Below, one piece after another: positions 36,778 to 45,468 of a DNA stretch of 45,468 nucleotides; positions within the stretch are counted from its first letter, which is position 1; each line of letters opens with the position of its first letter. The translations under genes and the position numbers were made by a program. This DNA comes from Oscillatoriales cyanobacterium. GTDB lineage: Bacteria; Cyanobacteriota; Cyanobacteriia; Cyanobacteriales; Microcoleaceae. The stretch covers positions 1 through 45,468 of the forward strand of contig RDXH01000017.1 in assembly GCA_004292745.1 (NCBI GenBank), read 5' to 3'. The notes beneath the pieces were generated by a model. That model ran no database searches, was not told where the DNA came from, and worked only from the letters and a program-made list of their open reading frames with translations.

Positions 36778-37683
36778 CTAACTTGCTGGCAATACCGATC
36801 GCCCTTTAATCCAATCAAGTAAAATAGGATTGACCAATTCCGGCGCTTCATCCTGGGGACAATGGCCAACCCCCTCCAAAGGAATAAACTTTTCAACAGC
36901 CGGAAAATTGGCCAATTCTCGGCCAAGGGCGATCGGCTCCCAAGGGTCATCCGTACCCCACAAAATCAAAGCAGGACAGCTCAAACGAGGCAACAAATCC
37001 TCCGGTAACGGGCCTTGAGAATAACTAATAAATGCTACAAAAACTTCCACAGCACCAGGATCTCGCGCTGGTTTCAACAACATTTCTATCAGTTCATCAG
37101 TAACAGCTTCAGGACGGTGATAAGCTTGCAAAAGCACTTTTCGCACTGTATTCGGCGTTGCCAATTGCTTGAAAAATAACTGACTAATCCATTTGACATT
37201 TAAAACTTTTTGTGCTATGGGCGCTCCTAAACTGCGATACCAAGGCATTTGGGCCCGTTTGCGATCGTGCAACAAGCGCAACGAGCAATTGAGTAAAATT
37301 ACGCCAGAAGCAACATCGGGAAAATCCACAGCAGCTTGCATAATCGCTACACAGCCGATCGAATTTCCCACCAAAAAAGCAGGCCCCCCCGCAACTTCCC
37401 GACAAAAATCAGCAATTAGCTGACCCCAAGTCTCAAAAGAATAGTCAATTTCCAGTTTCGGCGCAGGCTTAGCAGAACCGCCAAAACCGATCAGATCGAT
37501 CGCAAAACAGCGACAATCAACAGCCAATGCCGGCAAATTCTTGCGCCAATGGCCCCAAGACGCACCGAAACCGTGGACAAACACCACCGCAGGCCCCTGG
37601 GTTCCCGCAGTCTGGTAACAAATCGGAAAACCTTTCCACACCCAAGTTTGAGGCGCGACAGTAGTTAACGTAGAAGATGTCAT
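36778..37683 (-). CDS. alpha/beta hydrolase
   Basis: A 301-aa soluble alpha/beta-hydrolase-fold enzyme. Oxyanion motif FVHGFGASWGHWRKN, nucleophile Ser108 in LVGNSIGC, acid in WGTDDPWEP and catalytic His in GVGHCPQDEAP. The arrangement is typical of cyanobacterial esterase- or dehalogenase-like proteins of unknown substrate. It is monocistronic, and its upstream region is the large heptamer array. Confidence 0.92.
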   Translation of the reverse strand: MTSSTLTTVAPQTWVWKGFPICYQTAGTQGPAVVFVHGFGASWGHWRKNLPALAVDCRCFAIDLIGFGGSAKPAPKLEIDYSFETWGQLIADFCREVAGGPAFLVGNSIGCVAIMQAAVDFPDVASGVILLNCSLRLLHDRKRAQMPWYRSLGAPIAQKVLNVKWISQLFFKQLATPNTVRKVLLQAYHRPEAVTDELIEMLLKPARDPGAVEVFVAFISYSQGPLPEDLLPRLSCPALILWGTDDPWEPIALGRELANFPAVEKFIPLEGVGHCPQDEAPELVNPILLDWIKGRSVLPAS

Positions 37684-37712
37684 GGGATTTTAGATTTTAG
37701 ATTTTAGATTGG

Positions 37713-38062
37713 GCATGGGGCATGGGGCATGGGGCATCGGGCATCGGGCATCGGGCATCGGGCATCGGGCATTGTTAGCTGTTGACTGTTGACTGTTGAC
37801 TGTTGACTACTGCCAACGGCCCAACTGCCAACTGCCAACTGCCAACTGACAACGGCCCAACTGCCAACTGCCAACTGCCAACTGCCAACTGCCCAACTGA
37901 CAACTGCCAACTGCCAACTGCCAACTGCCAACTGCCAACTGCCAACTGCCAACTGCCAACTGCCAACTGCCAACTGACAACTGACAACTGCCAACTGCCA
38001 ACTGCCAACTGACAACTGCCAACTGACAACTGACAACTGCCAACTGACAACTGACAACTGAC
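37713..38062. repeat. 350-bp composite of GGGCATS, GTTGACT and CCAACTG heptamers
   Basis: About ten GGGCATG/GGGCATC units (37713-37783), four GTTGACT units (37784-37810), then about 35 CCAACTG units with CAACTGA variants (37811-38062). Every family has a 7-bp period, so long fake reading frames appear on both strands. It occupies nearly the whole spacer between the divergent hydrolase and speB genes. The remainder to 38135 is a short AT-rich leader. Confidence 0.95.
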
Positions 38063-38135
38063 TACTTTGCAGCACGAGCCAATATTATGCCACCATTAAA
38101 GATGCTGAATTTTTTGCCTTATTGAAATTTCCCCT

Positions 38136-39065
38136 ATGCCAACGATCGTTTCCACTGCTGTCGTACCATTTCTAGGATCGGAAATTGTACCCGACTACAA
38201 CACCGCCAAAGTAGTGATCTTACCAATTCCCTACGAAGCTACCACCACTTACCGTCGCGGCTGCGAAAACGGGCCAGCGAAACTTCTAGAAGCTTCTCAT
38301 CAACTCGAATGTTACGACGAAGAACTCGATTCTGAAGTTTGCTACGATGTCGGAATTTATACAAAAGATCCGATCGCCGATACCCGCAACAGCCAACCAG
38401 TTTCATCCCTAGAAATGCTGCGAGTCACCCAAGAAGCAGTGTATCAGTTAGTTACAGAAAATAAATTTGTGATCTCCCTCGGAGGCGAACACAGCATCAC
38501 CGCCGGCGTTGTCGAAGGTTATCGCCAAGCATACCCAGACGAAGCTTTCACAGTTATACAAGTTGATGCCCACGGCGACTTGCGACACGAGTATGAAGGT
38601 TCGATTCATAACCACGCCTGTGTGATGCGACGGGTGGTTGATATGGGTTTACCCACACTGCAAATCGGCATTCGTGCTATCTGTAAGGAAGAAGCTGATT
38701 TGATTAAAACAAAACAGCTTAATGTGATTAGAGCTAGGGAAATTGCTACTCAACCAGATTGGGCCGAGCGGGCAATTGCCAGTATCACAACTAAGCGAGT
38801 ATTTTTGACTATAGACTTAGATGGCATCGATCCTACTTTAATTCCAGGGGTTGGCACTCCAGAACCGGGCGGGTTAAATTGGTATTCGCTGACTGGATTT
38901 TTGCGCCGTGTCTTCGAGTCCTACGAAGTGATCGGCTGTGACATTATGGAATTAGCACCTGTTGTAGATTCTGTAGTCTCAGAATTTACAGCCGCTAAAT
39001 TAGCATACAAAATGATTGGATATCAAGCTGTGGCTCAAGGTTGGCTAAAGCAAGACGAAGGTTAG
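38136..39065 (+). CDS. speB: agmatinase/arginase-family ureohydrolase
   Basis: A 309-aa binuclear-manganese ureohydrolase. Ligands are His119 (LGGEHSIT), Asp144, His146 and Asp148 (VDAHGDLRHEYEG), and Asp227 and Asp229 (LTIDLDGIDP). The substrate loop GVGTPEPGGLNWY and the ELAPVVDSVVSEFTAAKLAY segment near the C-terminus are agmatinase-like. It would release urea from agmatine, giving putrescine, though related cyanobacterial proteins act on other guanidino compounds. It stands alone. Confidence 0.93.
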   Translation: MPTIVSTAVVPFLGSEIVPDYNTAKVVILPIPYEATTTYRRGCENGPAKLLEASHQLECYDEELDSEVCYDVGIYTKDPIADTRNSQPVSSLEMLRVTQEAVYQLVTENKFVISLGGEHSITAGVVEGYRQAYPDEAFTVIQVDAHGDLRHEYEGSIHNHACVMRRVVDMGLPTLQIGIRAICKEEADLIKTKQLNVIRAREIATQPDWAERAIASITTKRVFLTIDLDGIDPTLIPGVGTPEPGGLNWYSLTGFLRRVFESYEVIGCDIMELAPVVDSVVSEFTAAKLAYKMIGYQAVAQGWLKQDEG

Positions 39066-39125
39066 AACACAAACAAAAAGGGTGAAAAAATTTGTCCCAC
39101 CAGTAAGCTGTTTAGTCCTTGACAT

Positions 39126-39159
39126 AACCACCGGGTTTTTGACAAAATACCCGATGGTT
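39126..39159 (+). terminator. hairpin after speB
   Basis: AACCACCGGGT pairs with ACCCGATGGTT (one mismatch) around TTTTGACAAAAT. It is 60 bp after the speB stop. No U-run follows, so termination is only probable. Confidence 0.5.
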
Positions 39160-39220
39160 CTGATTGATATGGATTGAAAAATAGGGTTAAGATGGATTCA
39201 GGTTGCACTTTATATGATTC

Positions 39221-39243
39221 TTGACTGTTGACTGTTGACTGTG
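39221..39243. repeat. GTTGACT heptamers in a leader
   Basis: Three GTTGACT units end at 39243, 15 bp before the AAGGG ribosome site of the next gene. They overlap its false upstream in-frame TTG start. Confidence 0.8.
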
Positions 39244-39266
39244 AAAAAAAATTACTAAGGGAAACA

Positions 39267-39803
39267 ATGGGTACTCCGATTAATGGCTACGCTCCCGATT
39301 TTGAACTGCCGGGAGTTGATGAAGAAGTTCACCATTTAGCTCGATATTTAGAAAAATTTCAGGCGATCGGGGTAGTATTTATGTGCAATCACTGCCCTTA
39401 TGTAAAGTTGTATCTCGATCGCCTCAAAGAACTGCAAGCAGATTTTCAAGACGAGGCTTTTACTTTAATCGGGATTAATGCTAACGATGCTAATCAATAT
39501 CCCGATGACAGTTTTGAAAACATGAAAGTATTTGCGGCTAACAATCAACTCAATTTTCCTTACATCCGAGATGTGGCTCAAGATGTCGCTGAAAGTTTTG
39601 GGGCTTCTAAAACACCGGAAGTATTTTTGCTAGATCGAGATGGCAGATTACGTTACAAAGGTTTGATTGATGACAATGCTGACGATGCCGCAGGGGTACA
39701 GGTGTCTTATCTACGAAGTGCGATCGCTCAATTACTGAAGGATGAATCGGTTGAGCCTTCGAGTACAGAGGCGATCGGCTGTTCTGTCAAGTGGCGATCG
39801 TAG
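39267..39803 (+). CDS. thioredoxin-fold peroxiredoxin-like protein
   Basis: A 178-aa protein from the ATG at 39267 with AAGGG at 39258-39262. The upstream in-frame start at 39228 lies in heptamer repeats. The fold is AhpC/TSA-like: YAPDFELPGVDEEVHHLARY, then VVFMCNHCPYVKLY with a CNHC redox pair, INANDANQYPDDSFENM, and cis-proline SKTPEVFLLD. It is a cytoplasmic protein likely acting as a thiol peroxidase or reductase. ftrC, another thiol redox gene, lies nearby. Confidence 0.9.
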   Translation: MGTPINGYAPDFELPGVDEEVHHLARYLEKFQAIGVVFMCNHCPYVKLYLDRLKELQADFQDEAFTLIGINANDANQYPDDSFENMKVFAANNQLNFPYIRDVAQDVAESFGASKTPEVFLLDRDGRLRYKGLIDDNADDAAGVQVSYLRSAIAQLLKDESVEPSSTEAIGCSVKWRS

Positions 39804-39902
39804 TTGTTGTGGGTTAGTTGTTATTGGTTATTGATTATTTGTTTTGTTTGTTTTGAGTCTTCCAGACTCTACCTCCAATAACTAATGACAAATAACCAAT
39901 AA

Positions 39903-40298
39903 CTAATAACTAATGCGTGGCAATTGCAAATTAGCAACTTCCACGCCACTTAATAATGGTAAAAAATCCGCCACTTTTTCCGAACCCGCTTGTTGCAAAG
40001 CATTCAATAGTTGAGTGCTTTGTTGGAGCAAATCTGCCACAGCAATTCCTGCATAACTAGGCTGATAATAACTGAGCCGATTTATCCCTTCTCCCAACAA
40101 AATTACAGCGCCGCGCCAGTTTTGATTTCCTAAGTGATAAAGTCCCACAGAAATTTGTAAAAGTCCTTGATAAAATCTTTTTTCTGGCTCGCCTGCTTCC
40201 ATCCACAAGGCCTCTAAAGTATCGTGACAAGCATAAAATTGTTTACTGTTAAACTCTTCGATGCCTTGCCAAAACTCCGTCGGCATTTCCTGTTCCAT
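39903..40298 (-). CDS. DUF309 family protein
   Basis: A 131-aa helical protein with the family signature FWQGIEEFNSKQFYACHDTL, ALWMEAGEPEKRFYQGLLQI and YHLGNQNWRGAVILLGEG. DUF309 proteins are small, mostly bacterial and plastid, and of unknown function; the conserved His/Glu residues suggest metal or ligand binding. AATAACT heptamers lie just past its stop (39885-39915). Confidence 0.88.
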   Translation of the reverse strand: MEQEMPTEFWQGIEEFNSKQFYACHDTLEALWMEAGEPEKRFYQGLLQISVGLYHLGNQNWRGAVILLGEGINRLSYYQPSYAGIAVADLLQQSTQLLNALQQAGSEKVADFLPLLSGVEVANLQLPRISY

Positions 40299-40414
40299 TT
40301 GGTTTTAAATTTAAGACTTGAAATTGTTGATTCTAGAAATTCATGAGAAATCTTGAATAATTATTGTGCGATGTCCTCCCGCCAGTGACATTTTTTTTGG
40401 GAGCAACCTATTGT

Positions 40415-40514
40415 AGTAGGCGGATTTGATTAAAAGTTTTGATAGCTAAGTCTTAAAAATATCTATACAGAAAAACTTGTTTTCAAAACTGCGGCTAGTT
40501 AACGCCCGCCTACT
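40415..40514. repeat. nested 100-bp foldback after ftrC
   Basis: Outer arms AGTAGGCGG (40415-40423) and CCGCCTACT (40506-40514) enclose inner arms GTTTTGA (40436-40442) and TCAAAAC (40483-40489). It begins 8 bp past the ftrC stop on the minus strand, so it would form a structured 3' end, or it is a MITE-like element. Confidence 0.5.
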
Positions 40515-40521
40515 TAACTGA

Positions 40522-40896
40522 TTACATAGTCTCTCTGACTGCTTGAAGCTGATCCATTCCAATTTCCTGACTCGTTCCAGCAAAATCATTGTCTGGTGTC
40601 AAAAATAACATACAATGACACTCTTTGCGCTCCCGCATGGGAATGCAGGGACAATTCCAGTAGGCTGCTTTTACCTCGGCCTCTTTGTCTTCGTAGTGGC
40701 GACAAGGGCATAGGGGAGCACCTAGTTCGTCTTTGTTTTTTGCTAGTCCTTCAATTACGACTGCGGTGACAGAAAGCTCGGAACAAAAGTAAGTCCCAGT
40801 GCGCTTGGCGTAAGTTTCGGAGAAATTCTTCATAGCCTCCAAGGTTTTTTCGTTGGAGAGTTTGGATTTTTCTGTTGTGTTCTCTGTTGTATTCAT
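40522..40896 (-). CDS. ftrC: ferredoxin-thioredoxin reductase, catalytic chain
   Basis: A 124-aa iron-sulfur protein that passes electrons from ferredoxin to thioredoxin. The conserved motifs CPC (63-65), CPC (82-84) and CHC (93-95) supply the [4Fe-4S] ligands and redox disulfide, with the family segments PLCPCRHYEDK and YWNCPCIPMRERKECHC. Length is normal for cyanobacteria. The variable chain is not in this window. Confidence 0.97.
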   Translation of the reverse strand: MNTTENTTEKSKLSNEKTLEAMKNFSETYAKRTGTYFCSELSVTAVVIEGLAKNKDELGAPLCPCRHYEDKEAEVKAAYWNCPCIPMRERKECHCMLFLTPDNDFAGTSQEIGMDQLQAVRETM

Positions 40897-41023
40897 AGTT
40901 TAGGATCGGAGTTGAGGATGTCACGAGCTTTTCATGATTGTACCGCAGAAGGTGATTTTAAACACTTGATATTTATGTAATTTAAAATTTACTTGACTGG
41001 GTAAGGCAGACTTAGGGGAATTG

Positions 41024-41113
41024 GTGTCAGAGTTAAGGGCACCGAGGGCTAGCTATGTTTACGCACTGCTGGCTGGTGGTAAAGCATTTGAAATTGTGGG
41101 CGATCGCATTTAG
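41024..41113 (+). CDS. possible 29-residue small ORF or gene remnant
   Basis: Starting at GTG 41024 with AGGGGA at 41014-41019, the frame reads VSELRAPRASYVYALLAGGK then AFEIVGDRI and stop. Its amino-acid use looks protein-like for its length. The stop overlaps the end of the convergent DUF2079 gene by 4 bp. It may be the tail of a lost gene. No family is assigned. Confidence 0.3.
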   Translation: MSELRAPRASYVYALLAGGKAFEIVGDRI

Positions 41114-42552
41114 GGCTCTTTAGTAAATAAATAAATGTCATCCCGTTGATACTTCAGTTGAAATTTGGGATTGTTGGTGAGTTGAGTTACTAAGTTTTGC
41201 ACAAAATCTCGATCGCTCATCCAGCCTGGATAGCGCCAATTCAGCAACACATAGTCAAATTTTGTCAGATTTGCAGGCGGCGTGTGAGCCAAAGTTAATT
41301 TTACCACAGGACGGTGACTTAAGTGCGGAGCAATATTCGATGTCGTTAAAACATTGCCTTTAGTTTGAACCAGAGAAATTGCCTCTTTCGTTGCCGGCAG
41401 AGTGTCGATAGCTTCTAAATAAATACTCCAAAAATAGCCGTATTTCGCCAAGCACAAAAAACTTATTAATGACCAAATTACGATATTCCGCTCCCAGGAT
41501 AAACTAGAAATTCTAAGGCGATCGAATATTTTAGGTATTTTGAATTCCGGCTGATTATAGTCAGACAAATTGGCAATCACTGCCACCAATAAAAATGGAA
41601 ATATGGGAATAGAATATTGATGAATTAAATCTCGTTGAGCCGGAATATCCGAAAGAATGTTCATGGCTAACATCGGCACTGCACTAATCAAAGGTGTCAG
41701 ATGCCGTGGAGAAATCCACCAAATTACCGGAAATACCAATAGGGCTAAATACCCAAAAGTCTCCCCAGAAAACAAACGTGTTAGAATTAAATGGGGCTTC
41801 AATATCAAATTAGCAGCTATTTCTAAAACCGACTTACCTAAATATTGATATCTGCCAATTCCCGCGTGTTCTTTCCCTTGATTAAAATAGGGTACAATGG
41901 CCTGAGTTGCTATCAAAAACCAACCCACACCTAGAAATAAAGCGATTAGTCCGCAATTCCGCTGTTTGTCAAAAAATAACAGCCACAAACCCATGGCTGC
42001 CACAGTTAAAGATAACACAGCTTTGCAACTTAAAACCAAGACAATGGCTGCACAAAACCATACTATTTTGTTCAGTCGCGCTGCCAAGATTGCGGCTAAA
42101 AGTGCCGGGAAAGCAATCACTTCTGGATGAAAGTCAAAAAGATTGACATTAAAGACTGCGGGATAAAGCAGATAAACTGCTGCCACTGCCATTGATTTTT
42201 TTTCATCTAAGCCTGCTTGACGTGCTAAACTCCAACTAGGCCAAGCACCCAAAGCTAAGGAAATTGCTTGTACGAATAACAGCCAATGAACGTCTGGATA
42301 TATTTTGTAAAGTAAAGCGAGGGGATAAAAAATAAATGCCGCGTGATCGCCTAAAATGTTAACTGCCATTAAAGAAGAAAATGGCGTTTGATTTTGAGAG
42401 ATTAAATAAATGGCTTGGTCAAAAATGGCTAAGTCGTAGGCAGTGGAATGAAACAAAGCGTGTCGCACGCTACTGCAAGCAAATAAGACGATTGTTGTGG
42501 CGACAATCATTAAAAATAGTGGATGGGGTTTTAGGGATTTTAAGGTTAGCAT
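41110..42552 (-). CDS. DUF2079 polytopic membrane protein
   Basis: A 480-aa protein with about ten to eleven membrane segments and a soluble C-terminal part. Family hallmarks are AYDLAIFDQAIYLISQNQTP, NILGDHAAFIFYPLALLYKI, FDFHPEVIAFPALLAAI and HQYSIPIFPFLLVAV. DUF2079 proteins resemble GT-C type membrane glycosyltransferases, with an early acidic residue (AIFDQA) and DHA motif, but activity is unproven. It lies 10 bp after a frameshifted paralog, and the two are a tandem duplication. Confidence 0.9.
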   Translation of the reverse strand: MLTLKSLKPHPLFLMIVATTIVLFACSSVRHALFHSTAYDLAIFDQAIYLISQNQTPFSSLMAVNILGDHAAFIFYPLALLYKIYPDVHWLLFVQAISLALGAWPSWSLARQAGLDEKKSMAVAAVYLLYPAVFNVNLFDFHPEVIAFPALLAAILAARLNKIVWFCAAIVLVLSCKAVLSLTVAAMGLWLLFFDKQRNCGLIALFLGVGWFLIATQAIVPYFNQGKEHAGIGRYQYLGKSVLEIAANLILKPHLILTRLFSGETFGYLALLVFPVIWWISPRHLTPLISAVPMLAMNILSDIPAQRDLIHQYSIPIFPFLLVAVIANLSDYNQPEFKIPKIFDRLRISSLSWERNIVIWSLISFLCLAKYGYFWSIYLEAIDTLPATKEAISLVQTKGNVLTTSNIAPHLSHRPVVKLTLAHTPPANLTKFDYVLLNWRYPGWMSDRDFVQNLVTQLTNNPKFQLKYQRDDIYLFTKEP

Positions 42553-42561
42553 TTTATGGGT

Positions 42562-44212
42562 TTAATCAGCGATGCGTTTGAATAACAGAACTTGTTTTTT
42601 TTGATAGGTTAATTGAAATTGGGGAGTGCTTTGCAGTTGAGTGGCTAAGTTATTACCAATTTTTTCGGTATCTGGCCAGGGATGGCGTTGGTTTAATAAT
42701 ATGTATTTAAATTCAGCTAAATCTGTTTGGGGTGAAATCTGGGAAAGCAATTTGACAATGGGGCGGTGGGCAAAGTGAGGGGCAAGTCTATTGTCTGTTA
42801 AGATACTGCTTTGGGGTTGAATTTGGGCGATCGCTTCCCGTGTTGCTTGCCAAGTATCTAGTCTACTTAGATACAGAAAAAAGTCTTTGTACTCGCCGAG
42901 AAATAGGAAGATGATTAACGACCAAATTATCATGGCTTTTGGTAATTGCATTCCCCGCCAAAATAGAGGGAATTGGGAAATTTTCCATGGGAAAACAGAA
43001 TTAATTGGTGGCGAGAATTCAACATTTTCATCTCCGAATTTCCCCCCTTGGGGGGGGTAGGGGGGGGTTGACACAGAGTTAATTTGTTGCGAGAATTCAA
43101 CATTTTCATGACTGTGGGGGGTTGACTGGCGTTGACTTCGAGATAACCGCTAATAATAAAAATGGAATTATAGGCACTGAATATTGATAGGCTAAACTGC
43201 GTTGAAATGGCAAGTCTGAGAGGATATTGATGGCGAGAGTTGGGAGGGCTGGAATCAGTGGAAGCAAGTAGCGCATTCCTATTTTGCTGGACAATGGCAA
43301 GAGTCCCCAAAATAGTGGTAAGCTGAGTAGGAATATATATTTAAAAGTATCAAATGACAATAATTTACCTAAGATTAATTGTGGCTTTAGGATCAGGTTT
43401 ATAATAATTTCTATTACCGATTTTCCTAGATAACTGTAGCGCCCTACTCCGGCGACTTCGCTACCACTAAAGAAGGGAATGATTTTTTGGGAAGCAATCA
43501 CAAACCAGGCGATGCCGAAAACAAGTGCGATCGCGCCGCATCGTTGTTTTTTTTCGCATAACAATAGCCATAAACCCATGGCCGCGACAGTTAGGGACAA
43601 AACTGCTTTGCAACTTAAAATTAATAAAATAGCGGCACTAAACCACAAAATTTTGTTTAAACGGGCTGCCAAAATTGCTGCTAAAAGTGCGGGTAAGGCG
43701 ATTACTTCTGGGTGAAAATCAAATAAGTTGATGTTAAATACTACGGGATATAGTAAGTAAATAAATGCGATCGCGCGGGATTGTTCTGGATTCAAACTTG
43801 CCAAGCGTGCTAAACTCCAGCTAGGCCAAGCCCCCAAGGATAAAGCCACTGCTTGTACTAAAAACAGCCAATGCACATCGGGGTAAATTTTGTACAACCA
43901 AGCTAGGGGATAATATATTACCGCTGCGTGGTCGCCTAAAATGTGCATCTGCATCAAAGAGGAAAAAGGCGTTTGGTTTTGGCTGATTAAGTAAATCGCT
44001 TGGTCAAAAATGCCTAAATCGAAAGCAGTGGATTGAAACAAGGCGTGTCGCAAACTGCTAGACAAAAATAAAATTGTCGCTGTAGTGGCGATCGCAATTA
44101 GCAAACTCGACGGTGGCTGCGATCGACTTTCTTCTATATTTTCCGTGATGGAGACTCCGCTGTCCTCACTGGAATCATCAAAATTAGACTCATTCCGCAT
44201 AAAATCTGCCAC
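42562..44212 (-). pseudogene. frameshifted DUF2079 paralog
   Basis: The N-terminal frame (43106-44212, 368 aa) has the same motifs as the neighbour (AFDLGIFDQAIYLISQNQTP, FDFHPEVIALPALLAAI, QYSVPIIPFLLLAV) but stops after VNPPQS. The C-terminal frame (from the 43150 region to 42562) supplies the missing end (IWSLIIFLFLGEYK, LAPHFAHRPIVKLL, PQFQLTYQKKQVLLF) in the next frame. Removing one C from the C6 tract at 43115-43120 would join them without a stop. It could be a decayed gene, a phase-variable gene or a sequencing error. Confidence 0.8.
42995..43109. repeat. 37-bp direct repeats flanking a G/C-tract element inside the DUF2079 gene
   Basis: Copies at 42995-43031 and 43073-43109 differ at a few positions; both contain GCGAGAATTCAACATTTTCA. 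They enclose 41 bp with CCCCCCTTGGGGGGGGTAGG. The 78-bp period equals 26 codons, so the insertion itself keeps frame and encodes ENVEFS...STPPYPPQGGKFGD between copies. Confidence 0.85.
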
Positions 44213-44268
44213 TACCTGACTCCTGACAAATCCTCCAATTCATGAGACATCTCCCGAAAACTAAGGTG

Positions 44269-44291
44269 GGAACAGGCTGAATCCCTGTTCC
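44269..44291. repeat. GGAACAGG hairpin in dxr leader
   Basis: GGAACAGG and CCTGTTCC pair around CTGAATC at 44269-44291, in the 170-bp space between divergent DUF2079 and dxr genes. It is related to the hairpin at 11488-11508. No promoter was chosen. Confidence 0.6.
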
Positions 44292-44382
44292 ACAAAAATT
44301 ATTGGAGAGGTCTATTAGTCGATCGCCAAATTTCATCCCCGCAATCGTAATATTAGAATAATCCACAAAACCTTAAAAAATT

Positions 44383-45468
44383 GTGAAAGCGATAACTCTT
44401 CTCGGCTCTACAGGCTCCATCGGCACTCAAACTCTAGATATTGTAGCTCAATACCCCGAACAATTTCGGATTGTCGGCTTAACCGCTGGACGAAATGTGA
44501 CCTTGCTGGCGCAACAAATCAGACAATTTCGGCCATCCATTGTCGCGATTGGGGACGAAGATAAATTACAGGAATTACAAGAGGCGATCGCAGATATCGA
44601 CCCTCAACCTATTTTACTGGCTGGGGAGACAGGCATTGTCGAAGTTGCCAAATATGGCGACGCTCAAGCCGTCGTCACGGGCATAGTGGGCTGTGCTGGT
44701 TTGTTACCAACAATTGCCGCTATCCAAGCAGGTAAAGATATCGCCTTAGCCAATAAAGAAACATTAATCGCAGGCGGTCCCGTTGTCAACCCCCTCATCG
44801 AAAAACACGGAGTTAAAATATTACCAGCAGACTCAGAACATTCCGCAATTTTTCAGTGTCTCCAAGGGGTACTTCCAGGCGGCTTGCGGCGCATTATTCT
44901 GACTGCTTCGGGAGGTTCTTTTCGAGATTTACCCATTGAAAAGTTAGCGGAAGTGAAAGTTGCCGATGCTTTGAAACATCCGAATTGGTCCATGGGACAG
45001 AAAATCACCATTGATTCTGCGACTTTGATGAATAAAGGATTAGAAGTAATTGAAGCTCACTATTTGTTTGGAATGGATTATGACGATATTGATATTGTCA
45101 TTCATCCCCAGAGCATAATTCACTCGTTAATAGAACTGCAAGATACGTCGGTTTTAGCACAATTAGGATGGCCAGATATGCGGTTGCCACTGCTTTATGC
45201 CTTGTCTTGGCCGGAGCGAATTTATACTGATTGGAAACCCTTTGATTTGGTAAAAGCCGGGGATTTGACTTTCCGAGAACCAGACCATGAAAAGTATCCT
45301 TGTATGCAGTTAGCCTATGCGGCTGGACGGGCTGGCGGTTCCATGCCTGCGGTATTGAATGCGGCGAACGAACAGGCAGTCTCACTATTTTTGGATGAAA
45401 AAATTCAGTTTTTGGATATTCCGAAATTGATTGAAAAAACCTGCGATAAACATCAACAAGATAACTGT
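44383..45468 (+). CDS. dxr: 1-deoxy-D-xylulose 5-phosphate reductoisomerase (partial, runs off the right edge)
   Basis: 362 codons are open from the GTG at 44383 to the window end with no stop. The start reads [20 protein letters not shown], the NADPH-binding motif of Dxr. Family motifs follow: [31 protein letters not shown] (metal and substrate residues Asp/Ser/Glu), [31 protein letters not shown] and [13 protein letters not shown]-type segment. It catalyses the second step of the MEP isoprenoid pathway. About 30 C-terminal residues are expected beyond the edge. Confidence 0.97.
   Translation, partial: MKAITLLGSTGSIGTQTLDIVAQYPEQFRIVGLTAGRNVTLLAQQIRQFRPSIVAIGDEDKLQELQEAIADIDPQPILLAGETGIVEVAKYGDAQAVVTGIVGCAGLLPTIAAIQAGKDIALANKETLIAGGPVVNPLIEKHGVKILPADSEHSAIFQCLQGVLPGGLRRIILTASGGSFRDLPIEKLAEVKVADALKHPNWSMGQKITIDSATLMNKGLEVIEAHYLFGMDYDDIDIVIHPQSIIHSLIELQDTSVLAQLGWPDMRLPLLYALSWPERIYTDWKPFDLVKAGDLTFREPDHEKYPCMQLAYAAGRAGGSMPAVLNAANEQAVSLFLDEKIQFLDIPKLIEKTCDKHQQDNC

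Noticed and set aside
37713-38062. CRISPR array
   Set aside because: Units are 7 bp and contiguous, with no 20-50 bp repeats, unique spacers or cas genes.
37704-38075. Several overlapping frames on both strands rich in SVGSWQL-type repeats
   Set aside because: They are translations of CCAACTG heptamers; a 7-bp period leaves all frames open and no ribosome site or non-repeat domain exists.
42930-43310. 126-codon minus-strand frame across the DUF2079 break
   Set aside because: It is the third frame of the frameshifted gene and lacks membrane or DUF2079 features.

Overview
The window reads as chromosome of a filamentous, non-heterocystous cyanobacterium of the Microcoleus/Oscillatoria type. 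The evidence is the very high density of the HIP1 octamer GCGATCGC, cyanobacterial families (cyanoexosortase B, DUF4347/Calx-beta/RTX surface proteins, ferredoxin-thioredoxin reductase, plastid-type dxr, CsbD), and intergenic regions filled with 7-bp tandem arrays (GTTGACT, CCCAATK, GGGCATS, CCAACTG) and small foldback repeats. The genus is an inference from these habits, not from a marker gene.

Layout. 1-119: two hairpins at the window edge. 120-7108 (minus): an exopolysaccharide/surface operon, with a DegT/DnrJ sugar aminotransferase, cyanoexosortase B and its partner, a Wza-like export protein and a Wzc-like co-polymerase/kinase. 7306-8343: a Tas-like aldo-keto reductase. 8536-11348: an accessory island with an orphan toxin/immunity pair, a covarying hairpin repeat, a coiled-coil repeat ORF and a MazF-type toxin-antitoxin pair. 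11530-13542: uvrB. 13742-14215: a small RPI-repeat protein. 14466-17387: a large hybrid histidine kinase with a UrtA-like sensor domain but no signal peptide. 17689-19701: four small, possibly stress-related genes including csbD. 19975-20757: a DsbA-like lipoprotein. 21159-25895: a 1578-aa DUF4347/beta-helix/Calx-beta/RTX protein. 26161-28911: a Tat-exported metallo-beta-lactamase-fold protein followed by decayed Fic and vWA genes. 29325-32026: rpe, a small membrane protein and an LCP-family protein.

32407-36551 is the most coherent unusual locus. An OmpR-type regulator and sensor kinase are divergent from a small secreted repeat protein and an RTX protein. The two secreted-protein genes each have the same 16-bp palindrome, ATTACAAAAYTGTAAT, upstream, which suggests a local regulon. 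36778-41113 holds housekeeping and redox genes (alpha/beta hydrolase, speB, a peroxiredoxin-like protein, a DUF309 protein, ftrC). 41110-44212 holds tandem DUF2079 membrane protein paralogs, the upstream one carrying a repeat insertion and a frameshift in a C6 tract. dxr runs off the right edge.

No tRNA, rRNA, CRISPR array or intact transposase gene was seen. Domain assignments come from reading motifs; no database search was run.
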